NCBI GenBank assembly: GCA_001600355.1
Contig: BCJU01000002.1
Coordinates: forward strand, 2,418,001 to 2,482,000
DNA from: Meira nashicola
Lineage: Eukaryota > Basidiomycota > Exobasidiomycetes > Exobasidiales > Brachybasidiaceae
Direction of reading: 5' to 3'
DNA: 64,000 nucleotides
The notes beneath the pieces were generated by a model. That model saw nothing but the letters and a program-made list of their open reading frames with translations, was not told where the DNA came from and did no database searches. Below are positions 19,101 to 29,253 of this stretch, one piece after another. Each line of letters opens with the position of its first letter. The first letter of the stretch is position 1. The position numbers and the translations under genes are program-made.

Positions 19101-22100
19101 CTGTGTAAGGATACAATGTTCTGACCCGGATAGATTTAGATAGATCAAAGTCATCAGCTTCATCATTTGCTGCTGCTGCTGCTGCCGCTAAGGCTGAGCC
19201 ATTAGTATGACTTCTAGCGAATTTTCGACTATCAAGATCTTCTGGTTCTTCCTTTTCATCGTCACTTTCTTCTTGTTCTTCGACCAAACTTGGTTCATCT
19301 GGCACTGCACTAGCTTTTTGATGAGAGTGCATCTGTTCAGCAGCCAAACTTCCTGCCCAATCAACAGATTGACGATTAGGATTGTGTTGAATAGTGTCAA
19401 CTGTTGATTCTCCTACTTCATCTTGAGGAGGACTTGGAGGTGGAACGTACGATTGAACTGGAGCACTTGCATCTCCAATCACCTTTCCGCTTAATCCAGC
19501 CGCACTGCGATCATCCGTTTTCGCTTTGCGCAATGATAAACCTCCTCGAATTTGACCTAACAAGGCTCCTCGATCGGCTGATCCGCCAGTGGGAGGAGGA
19601 ACTTTAGCAATCGAGGCTGGTGGAGGAGCAGGCGCATTCGGCGCTGCCGGAGGTGCAGGAGGTGGCGGTGGTGCACTGTCCGTGGAATGTACTGTTGGCG
19701 TTACGGGTGCTTGAGGAGCAGGAGAAGCACTTTGAGGTGGCGTGGAAACGAGATTGCTAAAGAGTGCAGCTGCCAAATTTTGACGTGTTGCACGCGAAGT
19801 AGATCCAGGTCCATCAGGATCCTCATCTTCCTGGTCGCCATGCTCTGATTCTCCCCAGTCATCATCCTCATCAGGCGCACGTCGAGGGGCGGTAGATGCT
19901 GATGCAGTAGTCGTAGGAGTAGCAGGAACCGCAGATGTTGGTGCAGCTGATCTTTGAGGAGCAGGCAGATTTTCTACAAATGCAGATTTGCTTGCTTCGA
20001 TTGGCTGTTGTTGACGGTAGAAAGGATTAGTGCCTCCGGGCGTTGCTGGAGGAACAGCTGCGCCATTGGTTTGCGATTGCATTCGGAAGAAAGGATTTGT
20101 ACTGGCATTGCCGCTTGGTGTTGCAGAAATGGGTGCTGTGGGTGAAGTCTGAGCTGCAGCAGCAGGTGGGGCAGCAGGTGGTGCCGGTGGAGGGGGAGGT
20201 GGGGCAGCGGCAGCCGGAGTAGGTGCAGCACGAGAACGATTTGGAGGTGGAGGTGGTGGGCCACTCTTGCCTTTCCTCACAGGAGCGGGTAGGGAAGAAG
20301 ACGGAGAAGAAGCAGGAGCTGAGAATTGAGCTTGACGTTGCTTAAAAGCTTCTTCTTGTCTTTTCGCTTCAGCTTCTTCTTCTTCTAGCTTTTTGAACCG
20401 GGCTAGACGCTCCGCTTTTTCTTTTTTGAGAACCTCTTCCCGTCTACGAAGCATTTCTTCCTCTTCATCAACTTGCTCTTGTGCGGCTTGTTGAATGAAT
20501 TGTGGTGGTGGATTTTCGCTCTTTTCTTGTTCTTTGAGTTCGGATTTGACTGTCGAAAGCGCTGCTCGTTCTTTTTCCAACTTTTGCTCTTCCAATCGTG
20601 CTCGTCTGGCTTCTTCCCTTGCTGCAGCTTCAGCATCTGCTTGAGCTGTACGCGCTTGTGCTTCAGCTTTATCTGCTGCTAAACGATCTTCAACAGATGA
20701 GTCAGGAGCAGGCGAAGTGGTTGATGGTACCGATAATCCCAAACTTCTCATGCGCTCAGCAACACGTCTTTGAGCTTCTGCACGAACCCATTCTTTCTTT
20801 TGTTCAGGCGTCATAGTCTTGGGAGGGCCAGACGAAGAAGGTGGTGGAGGAGCGGGCGCAGATACGGCAGCGACTGATGGAGGAGCAGGAGGAGCTGGGG
20901 CAGGTTTGCTGATCTCTGACACTGGTGGTGGAGTGGGTGGAGGAGGTCGATCGCTTTCTGCTCGATTGTCGTCATAGCTTTCCCTTGCACTTCTACCATT
21001 TCTCATTTGATCTCGTTGAGTAGGTGTCTGTGACCGAGAACCGTCATCGTAATCGCTGTAACGTCCACCACGCAAGGAAGATTCATTGCGACGATCGCGG
21101 TCACGGCTTTCATTTACATTCTTCTCGCGCTTCTTTTTGTCCTTCTCATCCAATCTCTTTTCCAGTAAAGGCAAACGTTCATGCATCAAATGCAGCAATT
21201 CACGTTCTGCCTTTCGTCGATTATCGGTAGCATCACGCCCGCCTCTACGATTGTAGTAATCAATATCATCTTGTACACGTTTGATTCGGAATCGCAATTC
21301 TTCCATCTCTTTTTCTACTTCACGATCGTCTTCATCTTCTCGATCAGCTTGGGAATCAAGCATGCGTTGGGTTTGAGCAAGTTGTCTCTTCATCTCAGTA
21401 AGATCATCGGCAGGACTTTCACCGCCATATCGTACCGTCTTTCTATCTAAGTGACGTGCGCTACTCTTGTAACCCGTGCTCGCCTCATCAGTATGCTTAT
21501 AAGCAGTGGCGTCTTGCTTTTGGATTGGATTCTCATGGAATGATCGTGTTTTACCATAGTTAACACCGCTATTCGAACCAGTTTCAGGCAAATTTAGCGC
21601 AGTAGTTTGTCGTACATTGGCATCCCTCTTGAGTAGATCTTTGAGGAAATCGACCGAGTCAGACAAATCTTTTGCCGATGGTGGTACGAGCTCTGGTGGG
21701 AGATGCTCAGGTATATCATTGCCATTCAAAGCACGATAGATCAAACCCATAGCAACGTGGAATTCTGCTAAGTTCAGCTTACCGCGATTCTCTGTATCGG
21801 ATAAATGCCAAATTTGCATCAACTTATCCCTTTCTAAACCACTTTGACCAAACACTTCAATAGCCACTTCTCCGTTAAGAAAGCCTGTACCTTTTTGATC
21901 CCATGCTCTAAAGATGGAATCGTAAGATTTTCGTTCATCCTTGGACAAAGCCCATGGAATCTTGGGTTCTTTGCTACCTTGTTGTTGTTGAGAGAGATTT
22001 TGAATGGAAGATTGAAACGAAGCTGGCTGCATTTGTGCATTACTGAAATTCATATTACCTGCCATTGGTGCTCCCGAAAAAGGTGTTGAGCCTGGCAAGA

Positions 22101-22665
22101 ATTGTGCAGACATTAGTTGCATGCGTGGATCTAGTGGTAATCCTGTCATTTGAGGCATCAATCCGGTTGGTTGCATACCCATTGGACCTCCAGGATATCC
22201 AGTCGCTTGAGGTTGTAAGCCACCACCGAATTGTGGTCTCGGAGAATTGGATTGCATCATACCTGTTGGTTGCATTTGAACACCTTGAGGAGACAAGAAT
22301 CTCTGTTGACCTAAAGCACTACCGCCACCCATCATTCCGGTCGGTTGACCATACGATGCTTGTCTCATGCCGCTGAAACCTGGACCGCCTGGTTGTCCCA
22401 TTCCCATACCACCCATACCACCCATTCCTGTTGCTTGTGGCATCATACCCCCCATGCCCATACCCATGCCCATTCCTGTTTGCTGAGGACCGAGAAATCC
22501 TGTCTGTTGCTGCTGCTGTTGTTGTTGCTGTTGAGGAGGCATACCGGTCATCATTGGCCTTTGAGATTGCATACCCATGTAACCGGTCATTTGAGGTTGC
22601 ATGTAACCACCACCGGTCTGCTGTGGTTGCTGTTGACCGGGCCATTGCCCTCCGCCTCCGTACAT
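16156..22665 (-). CDS. CIN1: Intersectin-like endocytic scaffold and Rho GEF (EH, coiled coil, SH3 x2, UIM x2, DH-PH), one gene in two exons
   Basis: Exon 1 is 22665-18759 and exon 2 is about 18332 (or 18338)-16156, giving about 2,027-2,029 residues. Residues 1-230 are Gly/Gln/Met-rich with repeats such as LQPQATG and LMPQMTG, matching the LxxQxTG site of Ark1/Prk1-type endocytic kinases. An EH domain spans about 234-330 with two EF-hand-like loops. Coiled coil follows at about 420-520, charged and proline-rich segments to about 1170, then SH3 domains at about 1177-1238 and 1240-1298. Exon 2 opens with two UIM-like motifs (EEEALAQALKQSEKD and EEKDLQRAVLLSKES), then a DH domain at about 1675-1870 and a PH domain ending near 2010; no C2 domain follows. 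Exon 1 seems to stop at TAG 18754, but that TAG lies inside a GTTAGT donor. The expected role is to link ubiquitinated cargo, actin patches and Rho-family (probably Cdc42) activation. The symbol follows Cryptococcus Cin1. Confidence is very high for the domains and lower for the exact splice sites. Confidence 0.88.
18333..18758 (-). other. Proposed intron joining the EH-SH3 and DH-PH parts of the intersectin gene
   Basis: The donor is G|GTTAGT at 18758-18753. The acceptor is either GATAG (ending 18339) or TCGCAG (ending 18333), preceded by a branch-like TTGAT. Both acceptors keep phase 1 and join the frames without a stop. Exon 2 is open for 19 codons upstream of its first ATG (18273), right up to the acceptor. 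At about 420 bp the intron is longer than the roughly 70-bp introns elsewhere in the window, so an extra small exon cannot be excluded. Confidence 0.72.
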
Positions 22666-23179
22666 CTTGATGACAGGTATTTGACAATCTGAATGAGGAT
22701 TGAGCCTGTGCTAAGATGTGAATAAGTAAGAGATGCTACGCAGCGATGATGGTTGATTCTGAAGAATTGATTCACAAGAAGATTTGCACGCAGACGAATC
22801 GTCATCTACGATGCTCTTACCACAAGGTCATTACGGTGGAGTATTGGCTTAGAACATCAATTCATGACTGGTAAAGTGCTCTGTTTCGCATTCCTTCTAC
22901 TCATGCGATCTTCGATTTAAAAGACCCTCTGGTCTAATGCTGTGCATGCGCTTACACCGTGTATGTGCTGGCTGGAGTACCGATAATATGGCGCCAGGCT
23001 TCAACACTGGCTCAGAGCCCAGAAGATAAGTTCGACCAAACAATATCACTGTTCCTTTGTCTCCCATTGCTTACATAATGATTCGGACAAAATTCCAATT
23101 TCCGAACCAGTCATTCCAAAAAAATTCAAAGTGGGGGGATGCATACATTTGGGTTAACTTTTGATCGTCATCATAAAGA
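22666..23179. other. Divergent promoter region between the intersectin gene and CDC123
   Basis: About 510 bases separate two start codons that point away from each other. There is no reading frame of note and no clear TATA box. A short poly-G run near 23135 lies in the CDC123 leader. Confidence 0.6.
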
Positions 23180-24442
23180 ATGCCCTCTTCTTCATCGGCT
23201 ACCACTCTGCCCGAAGTAACAGATGCAGCTGTTGCACTTCAACAGACAAGATTTGCCAATTGGTTTCCATCTTATGGAAGATATTCACCTAAAGCGACCA
23301 TAATCGATCTTTTGCATATTCAATCTGATTTTCTTGATTGGCTAGAAGAAGATGGTCTAGTCTTACCCTCAGGAAGCGATAATGCAGCTGTTAATGCATC
23401 AACAAGGGCCACAATCAGTCAGGTAGATGACGTATCAGAGAATGGCACAGTATCAAGCGAAGATGAAGATGATGATGAAGATGAAGCAATCCCGCGTGAT
23501 TTTGTTGCTTTGAATGAACGCATTCGTCAAATTATCGATCAATACGAAGGTGCAGTTTTCCCAAAATTGGATTGGAGTGCTCCTTTAGATGCGGCATGGA
23601 TGGTACCAGGAACTTCTTTACGTTGTACAGAACCTTCGGATATTTATCTATTATTGAAATCGTCCGATTTCGTAAACAAAGATGTTTCTCAGCTCTACGA
23701 ATTAGCTCAGATGGCAAAAGAGGATAATTCAAATTTACAAGAAGGGAACGAAACAGAGCTAGCGCTTGCAAGTTCTACTGTCAGACCTCAACTTGTGCTT
23801 AAAAAGTTCTTCTCTATACCGACATCGCATGAATTCAGGTGTTTTGTTCGTTGTGGTCAATTAGTATGTATTAGTCAAAGAGATACAGGCACATTCTTTG
23901 ATCATTTGCAACCAATAGAGATGCAAAATACGATTCTAGATAAGCTCACCAACTTTTTCAATTCAACCCTTCGTCCAAGTTCTAACACTTATACATACCC
24001 TAATGCTTCAGCCACTGTGCCTCTTTCGCCTTTCCCCATTCAAGATTTCGTTTGGGATGCATATCTTACCAGAGATTTAAGCAGAGTATTGATCATTGAT
24101 ATCAATCCATACTTACCGAGAACAGATTCTCTTTTATGGGATTGGACAGAAGTGGAAGAAGAAGCTAAAGATGTGATCTTTGAAGGAGAAACAGCTACAG
24201 AGCAACACCGACCTTCACTACGCCTTGTCACATCCCGTGCCCAAACTACACAATCATTCCCGACATATGCTCATAATATGATGCCAAGCGATGTAGTTGG
24301 TTTAGCACAGGGAACAGATATTGCAGAATTCGCTCGCCAATTCAACGAACAGATTGCAGAAGCTGCACTTGATCATAATAAAGATGACGATAAATCAATC
24401 CATGATCTGAATCTTCATCAACTTCCCACACCTGGACGGTAA
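23180..24442 (+). CDS. CDC123: Cdc123/D123 family protein, eIF2 assembly chaperone
   Basis: Cdc123 is an ATP-grasp-fold cytosolic chaperone needed to assemble the eIF2 heterotrimer by binding the eIF2-gamma subunit. The protein has 420 residues. Its N-terminus contains the family block FANWFPSYGRYSPKATII. An acidic stretch (EDEDDDEDEA) precedes the core. The signature KLDWSAPLDAAWM is followed by SLRCTEPSDIYLLLKSSDF. The ATP-grasp lysine and acidic metal ligands are expected within LVLKKFFSIPTSHEFRCFVR and LIIDINPYLPRTDSLLWDW. Length and order match family members (about 330-420). The start is the first ATG after stops. It is divergent from the intersectin gene and convergent with the Yag7-like gene. 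Because Cdc123 sets eIF2 supply, it is functionally related to the uORF-controlled bZIP gene at 37.5 kb. Confidence 0.96.
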   Translation: MPSSSSATTLPEVTDAAVALQQTRFANWFPSYGRYSPKATIIDLLHIQSDFLDWLEEDGLVLPSGSDNAAVNASTRATISQVDDVSENGTVSSEDEDDDEDEAIPRDFVALNERIRQIIDQYEGAVFPKLDWSAPLDAAWMVPGTSLRCTEPSDIYLLLKSSDFVNKDVSQLYELAQMAKEDNSNLQEGNETELALASSTVRPQLVLKKFFSIPTSHEFRCFVRCGQLVCISQRDTGTFFDHLQPIEMQNTILDKLTNFFNSTLRPSSNTYTYPNASATVPLSPFPIQDFVWDAYLTRDLSRVLIIDINPYLPRTDSLLWDWTEVEEEAKDVIFEGETATEQHRPSLRLVTSRAQTTQSFPTYAHNMMPSDVVGLAQGTDIAEFARQFNEQIAEAALDHNKDDDKSIHDLNLHQLPTPGR

Positions 24443-24625
24443 ATTGATTCGCTGTATGATATGAATGAAAGTTGTACTATAATGACATTTAATTGCGAAA
24501 ATCAATGTACACTAATGAGAAGTGCGATCATGTAATGAATGTATGGACGAATTGGAAAAGATGCGAAACCGTTGCATTACCCACTACAAACCAGGCCTGT
24601 CAATCGTCCGAAAACGAGAGATCAA

Positions 24626-26500
24626 TCATTGTGCAGTTACATCTTGACCAGCGTTTGAAGAACTGCCTCTACCACGACCACGACCACGTGTGCTTGGATT
24701 TGCTCCTACACCTCTATCACTCCGATTTGGTGAGTCGGATTTGTTAGGATTTTGATTGTTATAACGTTGGCCTCCTTTGCCGCCATTACCTCCACGACCT
24801 CCGCGCATGGCATTGGCAGCTTGATGTTGTTGTAACATCTTTGTTCGTTTACTGCTGGCTACTGTGAATCCATCTTCGTCCACTTGAGGAGCTAATTTTG
24901 GTACAGGTGCTGGTTGTTGCTGTTGTTGGTTCTTCCCTCTTTGCTGCTTTGCATTCTCACGTTGGTTGTGTCCGTTTTGACGTTGATTGTTGGCTCGATC
25001 ACGGTTCTTCTGTGCATTTGATTCTTCATTCTTAGCCTTTGGCTGTAAAGCTGACGAGAACGAAGCTGGCTGTGTTTTTACTTGAGGCGCAACCATCTTA
25101 CTTGGCTCAGGTTGCATTTCCAAATCTCCAAAATCATCGTCATCATGAGCTGACCAGTCGATCACTTTATGCGCTGATGGAGTAGCCAGGCCAGATGCAG
25201 TTTCAGTTACCTCCTTGGTTTGTACAGGTTCTTCAACGGCAGCTTTGGCAGAGCCATCTTGTACAATTTCACTATTGGTATTGGCCTCAGACAATATTTG
25301 ACCTAGCACAATGCCAGAGGCACCGTCTGCGCCTTTTTGGGAAACACCACCGTTGATTGCGCTCGCTGCGACGCTGTCAACCGCTCCGCCTTCGGGTTCG
25401 ACTTGTTCGATATCATTTGGGGCATCATCTGTTACAATTCCATTCCCATTTGTTTGTGACAACGCCTCATTTTGCTCTAACTCCGATGCTTGCATGAATA
25501 AAATAGAAGGCTGATCTTGTTTCGATTGTTGAGGCTGAGATTTGGGTTCCGTTTCAGTTTCTTCTGGTGAAATTACACTAGTTTGTTGTACCACAGGCGA
25601 TGACAAACCTTCAATAATTTGCGAAACATCTTGGAAGGTGACATTACCTAAAATCTTGTCAGAGGATGAAGAAGCAAGTTTATCCAACAAGTTTGATTTA
25701 AGTTCGGCATGCGTCACTTCAGCAGCAGAGGAGAAATCTTCATAGAGCTTTCCAATTGCAGCTACTTGCTCTGAAGTTGCATTTTGCAAGCTTGTTGGCA
25801 GAGGAGGAGGGGCGAATTGAGCTTGCATGGAAGCATTCACAAGCGAATGCAAGTACATGAATTGGAATAAGGTGTTGACTTTTTTGGCATGTTCATCATT
25901 GAGCGATTGCGTTGCCTTGGCAATACTAGAGGAGGAATCTTGATTGGTCTTTCTTTGTTGTTCCTTTTCATTGATCTCAATAGCCTTGAGCACTTCGCTC
26001 AATTCGCTTACACCACCTTCCAAATTACCCTTGGAAGCCACAATTCTTCTCATGTCAGAATTGAGTTTATCTTCGGTCAATTCAGAATATGCAGTAGCAC
26101 GTTGCAATTTCTTGTTCAAAACTTTAATACGCTTGTTCACCGTTGTATGCAATGCACTGACAGCATGCTTTTCTTCGCTGGCGTGATTGCCATTCTGTTC
26201 TACAATCTTTACAGCTTCCAAAGCAGCTTGATGTTCAGCTTGTTCAGCGATGTCTGATGGTTGTACTTTAACAGCTTGATCTACTTTTCCAGCGGAAGGA
26301 GCTCGTTCCATTAAAGAAGCAGCATGGGCGGCCTCATCGATGCCACTTACACCATTCTTTCCTGCATGACCGTTGGAAACATTTTTATTGGAAGATTTTT
26401 TCTTCTTGTTGCTATTCCCATTTGACTTTTCAGGAGCACCTGGGATGTTGCGTGCTTGCGGTGTAGCGCTTGAAGCGGCATTTGTAGTTGACAGTGCCAT
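24626..26500 (-). CDS. Yag7-like RGG-box protein, probably ribosome- or RNA-associated
   Basis: This 624-residue protein is low-complexity and hydrophilic. Residues 1-60 are Asn/Lys/Ser-rich with a KKKKSSNK cluster. About residues 115-190 form a helical block (NKRIKVLNKKLQRA, then LTEDKLNSDMRRIVASKG and VSELSEVLKAIE) that resembles the dimerisation region of fungal Yag7 proteins. A variable acidic region follows, then KVIDWSAHDDDDFGDLE and DEDGFTVASSKRTK. The tail (about 575-624) carries RGGRGG and RGRGRGRG, typical of RNA-binding RGG boxes. No enzyme domain or membrane segment is seen. Yeast Yag7 copurifies with ribosomes but has no defined activity, so function here is only inferred. The assignment to Yag7 rests on pattern recognition and is moderate; that the gene is real is nearly certain. 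Confidence 0.85.
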   Translation of the reverse strand: MALSTTNAASSATPQARNIPGAPEKSNGNSNKKKKSSNKNVSNGHAGKNGVSGIDEAAHAASLMERAPSAGKVDQAVKVQPSDIAEQAEHQAALEAVKIVEQNGNHASEEKHAVSALHTTVNKRIKVLNKKLQRATAYSELTEDKLNSDMRRIVASKGNLEGGVSELSEVLKAIEINEKEQQRKTNQDSSSSIAKATQSLNDEHAKKVNTLFQFMYLHSLVNASMQAQFAPPPLPTSLQNATSEQVAAIGKLYEDFSSAAEVTHAELKSNLLDKLASSSSDKILGNVTFQDVSQIIEGLSSPVVQQTSVISPEETETEPKSQPQQSKQDQPSILFMQASELEQNEALSQTNGNGIVTDDAPNDIEQVEPEGGAVDSVAASAINGGVSQKGADGASGIVLGQILSEANTNSEIVQDGSAKAAVEEPVQTKEVTETASGLATPSAHKVIDWSAHDDDDFGDLEMQPEPSKMVAPQVKTQPASFSSALQPKAKNEESNAQKNRDRANNQRQNGHNQRENAKQQRGKNQQQQQPAPVPKLAPQVDEDGFTVASSKRTKMLQQHQAANAMRGGRGGNGGKGGQRYNNQNPNKSDSPNRSDRGVGANPSTRGRGRGRGSSSNAGQDVTAQ

Positions 26501-27354
26501 TTTTGCAAAGACTGAAGAGAGATTGAAACCTATTTTGTTATTGGCTGCCTTGCTCGCCTGCCTAGCTTTTTAAAACGTTTTGCCCTAGGCTTGGAAGGCG
26601 AGCCTATCAGGCTATTTGACTGCAAAGAATAAAAAGACTTTTTGAATCAAGGCAAACGATTGCAGAAGATGGTCAAGAGAAGAAGGATATGGAATGTACG
26701 TAATGGAATTATGAATTCTCAATTTTCTGTAATGCAAGAGCCTCCTCTACCTACGCCTGCGCTGCGCAGCGCCTGTGCCTGCGCCAACAAGAAAAAGCCC
26801 CAAAAGAAGGTGACTGTACTTACCGTATTTAAGCGGGCGCCTTTGGCCGGTCGAGCGCTGCGCTACGCTTCGCGGAGTTTAAGTTTGCTTCTTCGGTTCT
26901 TCCGGAATTCAGAGTGAATAATCCTTATACATATGTATTTGTACAGGCACGCAAACATTACGATAAAAAAGGGTATCCTAATTATGAAGTGGTAATAGCA
27001 ACTGACTTTTAGCGTGATCATGTATTTGACTGCAACGCGTGCGTTTGATTGAAATGGCCCTCCTTCTAATGCTGGGGTAGGCAGTCTACATTACGTACAA
27101 AATTTTTTGTACATAGACTACTAGACTGTGAGTGTTGTGTTCTCTTAGAGTTTGAGAGGTGGAGCTGAAAACGTGTTTTAGCTCGGTCTTACCACATTCG
27201 GGCTGCATGTAGAGGTATATTTTTTTACGATAATTCTTGCGCCAATGATAGAAGATGAACAAATTAACTTCCATATTCTATTTCTTTCCTTTGAATATCC
27301 ATCTTCCACATCTCATCTCATCGGAAAGTTAGGTAAAGTGAAACAGCATTCATC
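26501..27354. other. Divergent promoter region between the Yag7-like gene and the phosphotransferase gene
   Basis: About 850 bases hold no supported gene. Visible structure includes a six-base inverted repeat TAGGCT/AGCCTA near 26587-26608, a perfect 14-base palindrome GCGCTGCGCAGCGC at 26759-26772 within a GC-richer island (about 26740-26880), and an AT-rich stretch nearer the right-hand gene. Confidence 0.55.
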
Positions 27355-28790
27355 ATGTCGGGAGGCGTTTACATTCCTAAATCTCGAGTGAAAAATTTGC
27401 ATACGTACAAATATTCGGGAGCAGATGATTCGTTGGTATCAAAGTATATTTTGGGTCCTTATTGGAATTGGTTGGTAGGCTTATTTCCTACTTCAGTTGC
27501 ACCAAATACGATCACAGTATCAGGACTAGCTTTGGTAGGTCTTAATTTTCTTACTTTATTGGCATGGGATCCAACTTTGAATTGCGGTGCTGCTAAATTA
27601 ACGCCTGGTTACGATGCTCGTGGACCGAATGATATCCTTCCGCCAACGCCTTTATTGGCAAGATTTGGATTTCCTGCTTCAGTTATCGCCAAACAGGACG
27701 GATCAGGATCTGCTTGCTTACCTGCTTGGATATTTTTAACGTAGGTTTAACAGCTTAACATAGCCATCTCACCAGTTTGTGCTCACATCTCTTCTCTATC
27801 CCCTTCAGTTGGTCATTAGGTTTGTTTGCCTATCAATCACTAGATTCTATCGATGGAAAACAAGCACGTAGAACAGGTATGGCAGGTCCTCTCGGTGAAT
27901 TATTCGATCATGGATGTGATGCGATTAATACAACGCTTGAATGCATTTTAAGTACTGCTGCTCTCAATGTAGGAAGATCTTATTGGAGTATTGCAGCTTT
28001 GATCGCATGTTTGGTCAATTTTTATCTAACAACTTGGGAGGAATTTCACACGGGAACACTTTACCTTTCCGCTTTTTCGGGACCGGTTGAAGGTATTCTA
28101 ATGATCTGTGTGATCTATTTGATCACCGGCTTAGCTCCTTCCGGCAGTCAATTTTGGGATCGTGGTGTTCTGAGCGTTACTGGATTGGAGCGCTTTCCCT
28201 ACATTGCTAAAAATCTGAGAGATTGGAATTTATCTCTCAACGATGCATTTTTGACTTTTGGTGCTTTAGGATTAGGTGCCAATATCGTTGCAAGTTATTC
28301 AAACGTTGCCAAAGCAAGATTATCTCGTAAACAATCTCCTCTAACACCTTTAGCAGGATTATTGCCAATAGGTGCATTGCTGACATGCATGACATTATGG
28401 ATGACTGCTCGTGATGCTCAAATAATGGCAGACGGACAATCATTCGTTGCATTGTACTGTGCTTTCGGTTTGATGTTTGCTTATAGCGTTGGTTTGTTAA
28501 TCGTAGCTCATGTCACAAAAGCTAAATTTCCCTACGTGAATATTGCTTTGGGTTGGGCAATCTTGGGTACAATCGATGCTCGTTTACCCGAACCTTTTTT
28601 GCAAAATTCTTTAGGAGGAGTTCGATTAGCAGCATTTGGTCTTTTAAGTATGAGCTTTGGTTTATATGCTCATTTCGTATACGATGTCATCACAACAATC
28701 ACGAAAGAAACTGGAAAACCATGCTTTTGGGTACCTGATAGCGTCAAACCGATCGAAGCAAAAAAGTCAGAAGGTAAAAAGAGAAAGTGA
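27355..28790 (+). CDS. EPT1: Choline/ethanolamine phosphotransferase (CDP-alcohol phosphotransferase), two exons
   Basis: It makes phosphatidylethanolamine or phosphatidylcholine from diacylglycerol and CDP-ethanolamine or CDP-choline (Kennedy pathway) in the ER and Golgi. Exon 1 is 27355-27740. A 68-bp intron has donor GTAGGT at 27741 and acceptor TTCAG at 27808. Exon 2 is 27809-28790, giving 455 residues. The catalytic CDP-alcohol phosphotransferase motif DG-x2-AR-x8-G-x3-D-x3-D is complete just after the splice: DGKQARR followed by GELFDHGCD. The rest is hydrophobic with 8-10 predicted membrane helices, and the C-terminus is a Lys-rich tail (KKSEGKKRK). Without the splice the frame would stop at 27744. 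Choline and ethanolamine specificity cannot be separated by eye, so CPT1 is equally possible. Confidence 0.95.
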
Positions 28791-29253
28791 GAATGGATCA
28801 GTAACAAAATGAACTTTCAATAGATTTATTATAGAATGTGGATTAATGCCCGTACACTAATTATTGAATTGAATATACCGAGTTTGCAATCTTTTATATA
28901 GTAAGTAGTGTTAGTTGCGGATAATGTTATAAATAATCACGAGGGTCACACTTTCACTGCATTCTGCAGACAAAGCCTCATTCGATGTCAATGTGAGCGG
29001 ATGAAGAACGGCGTAATTAACCTGCATTGTATCCCTTACACGTCGTACACGCGTCAATTTTTGGGCGTATAAGGCACTACGTGAGTATGTTAGGGTTTTT
29101 GTTATTCTTTCTTTTTTGGAAGGTCCAATTGACTTACCTTTCTGGAGAAACTTGTTAGGTCATGACCAGAACGGTCCTCTTCCGATACAATTTCCTGCAG
29201 GTACAAATTAGGAAGCAAATTGGTTCTTCAAGAGTCGTTTTGCTTCCTTCTTT
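28791..29253. other. Intergenic between phosphotransferase and CDF transporter genes
   Basis: Two plus-strand genes flank this stretch of about 460 bases. It holds a 3' UTR and then the next promoter. Poly-T runs (about 29095-29120) occur, but no reading frame or clear TATA box is evident. Confidence 0.5.

Noticed and set aside
22319..22692. Frames of about 115-120 codons over the 5' end of the intersectin gene, on both strands
   Set aside because: They are shadows of the Gln/Gly/Met repeat region in other frames; translations are compositionally odd (Thr/His/Leu-rich) and lack domains.
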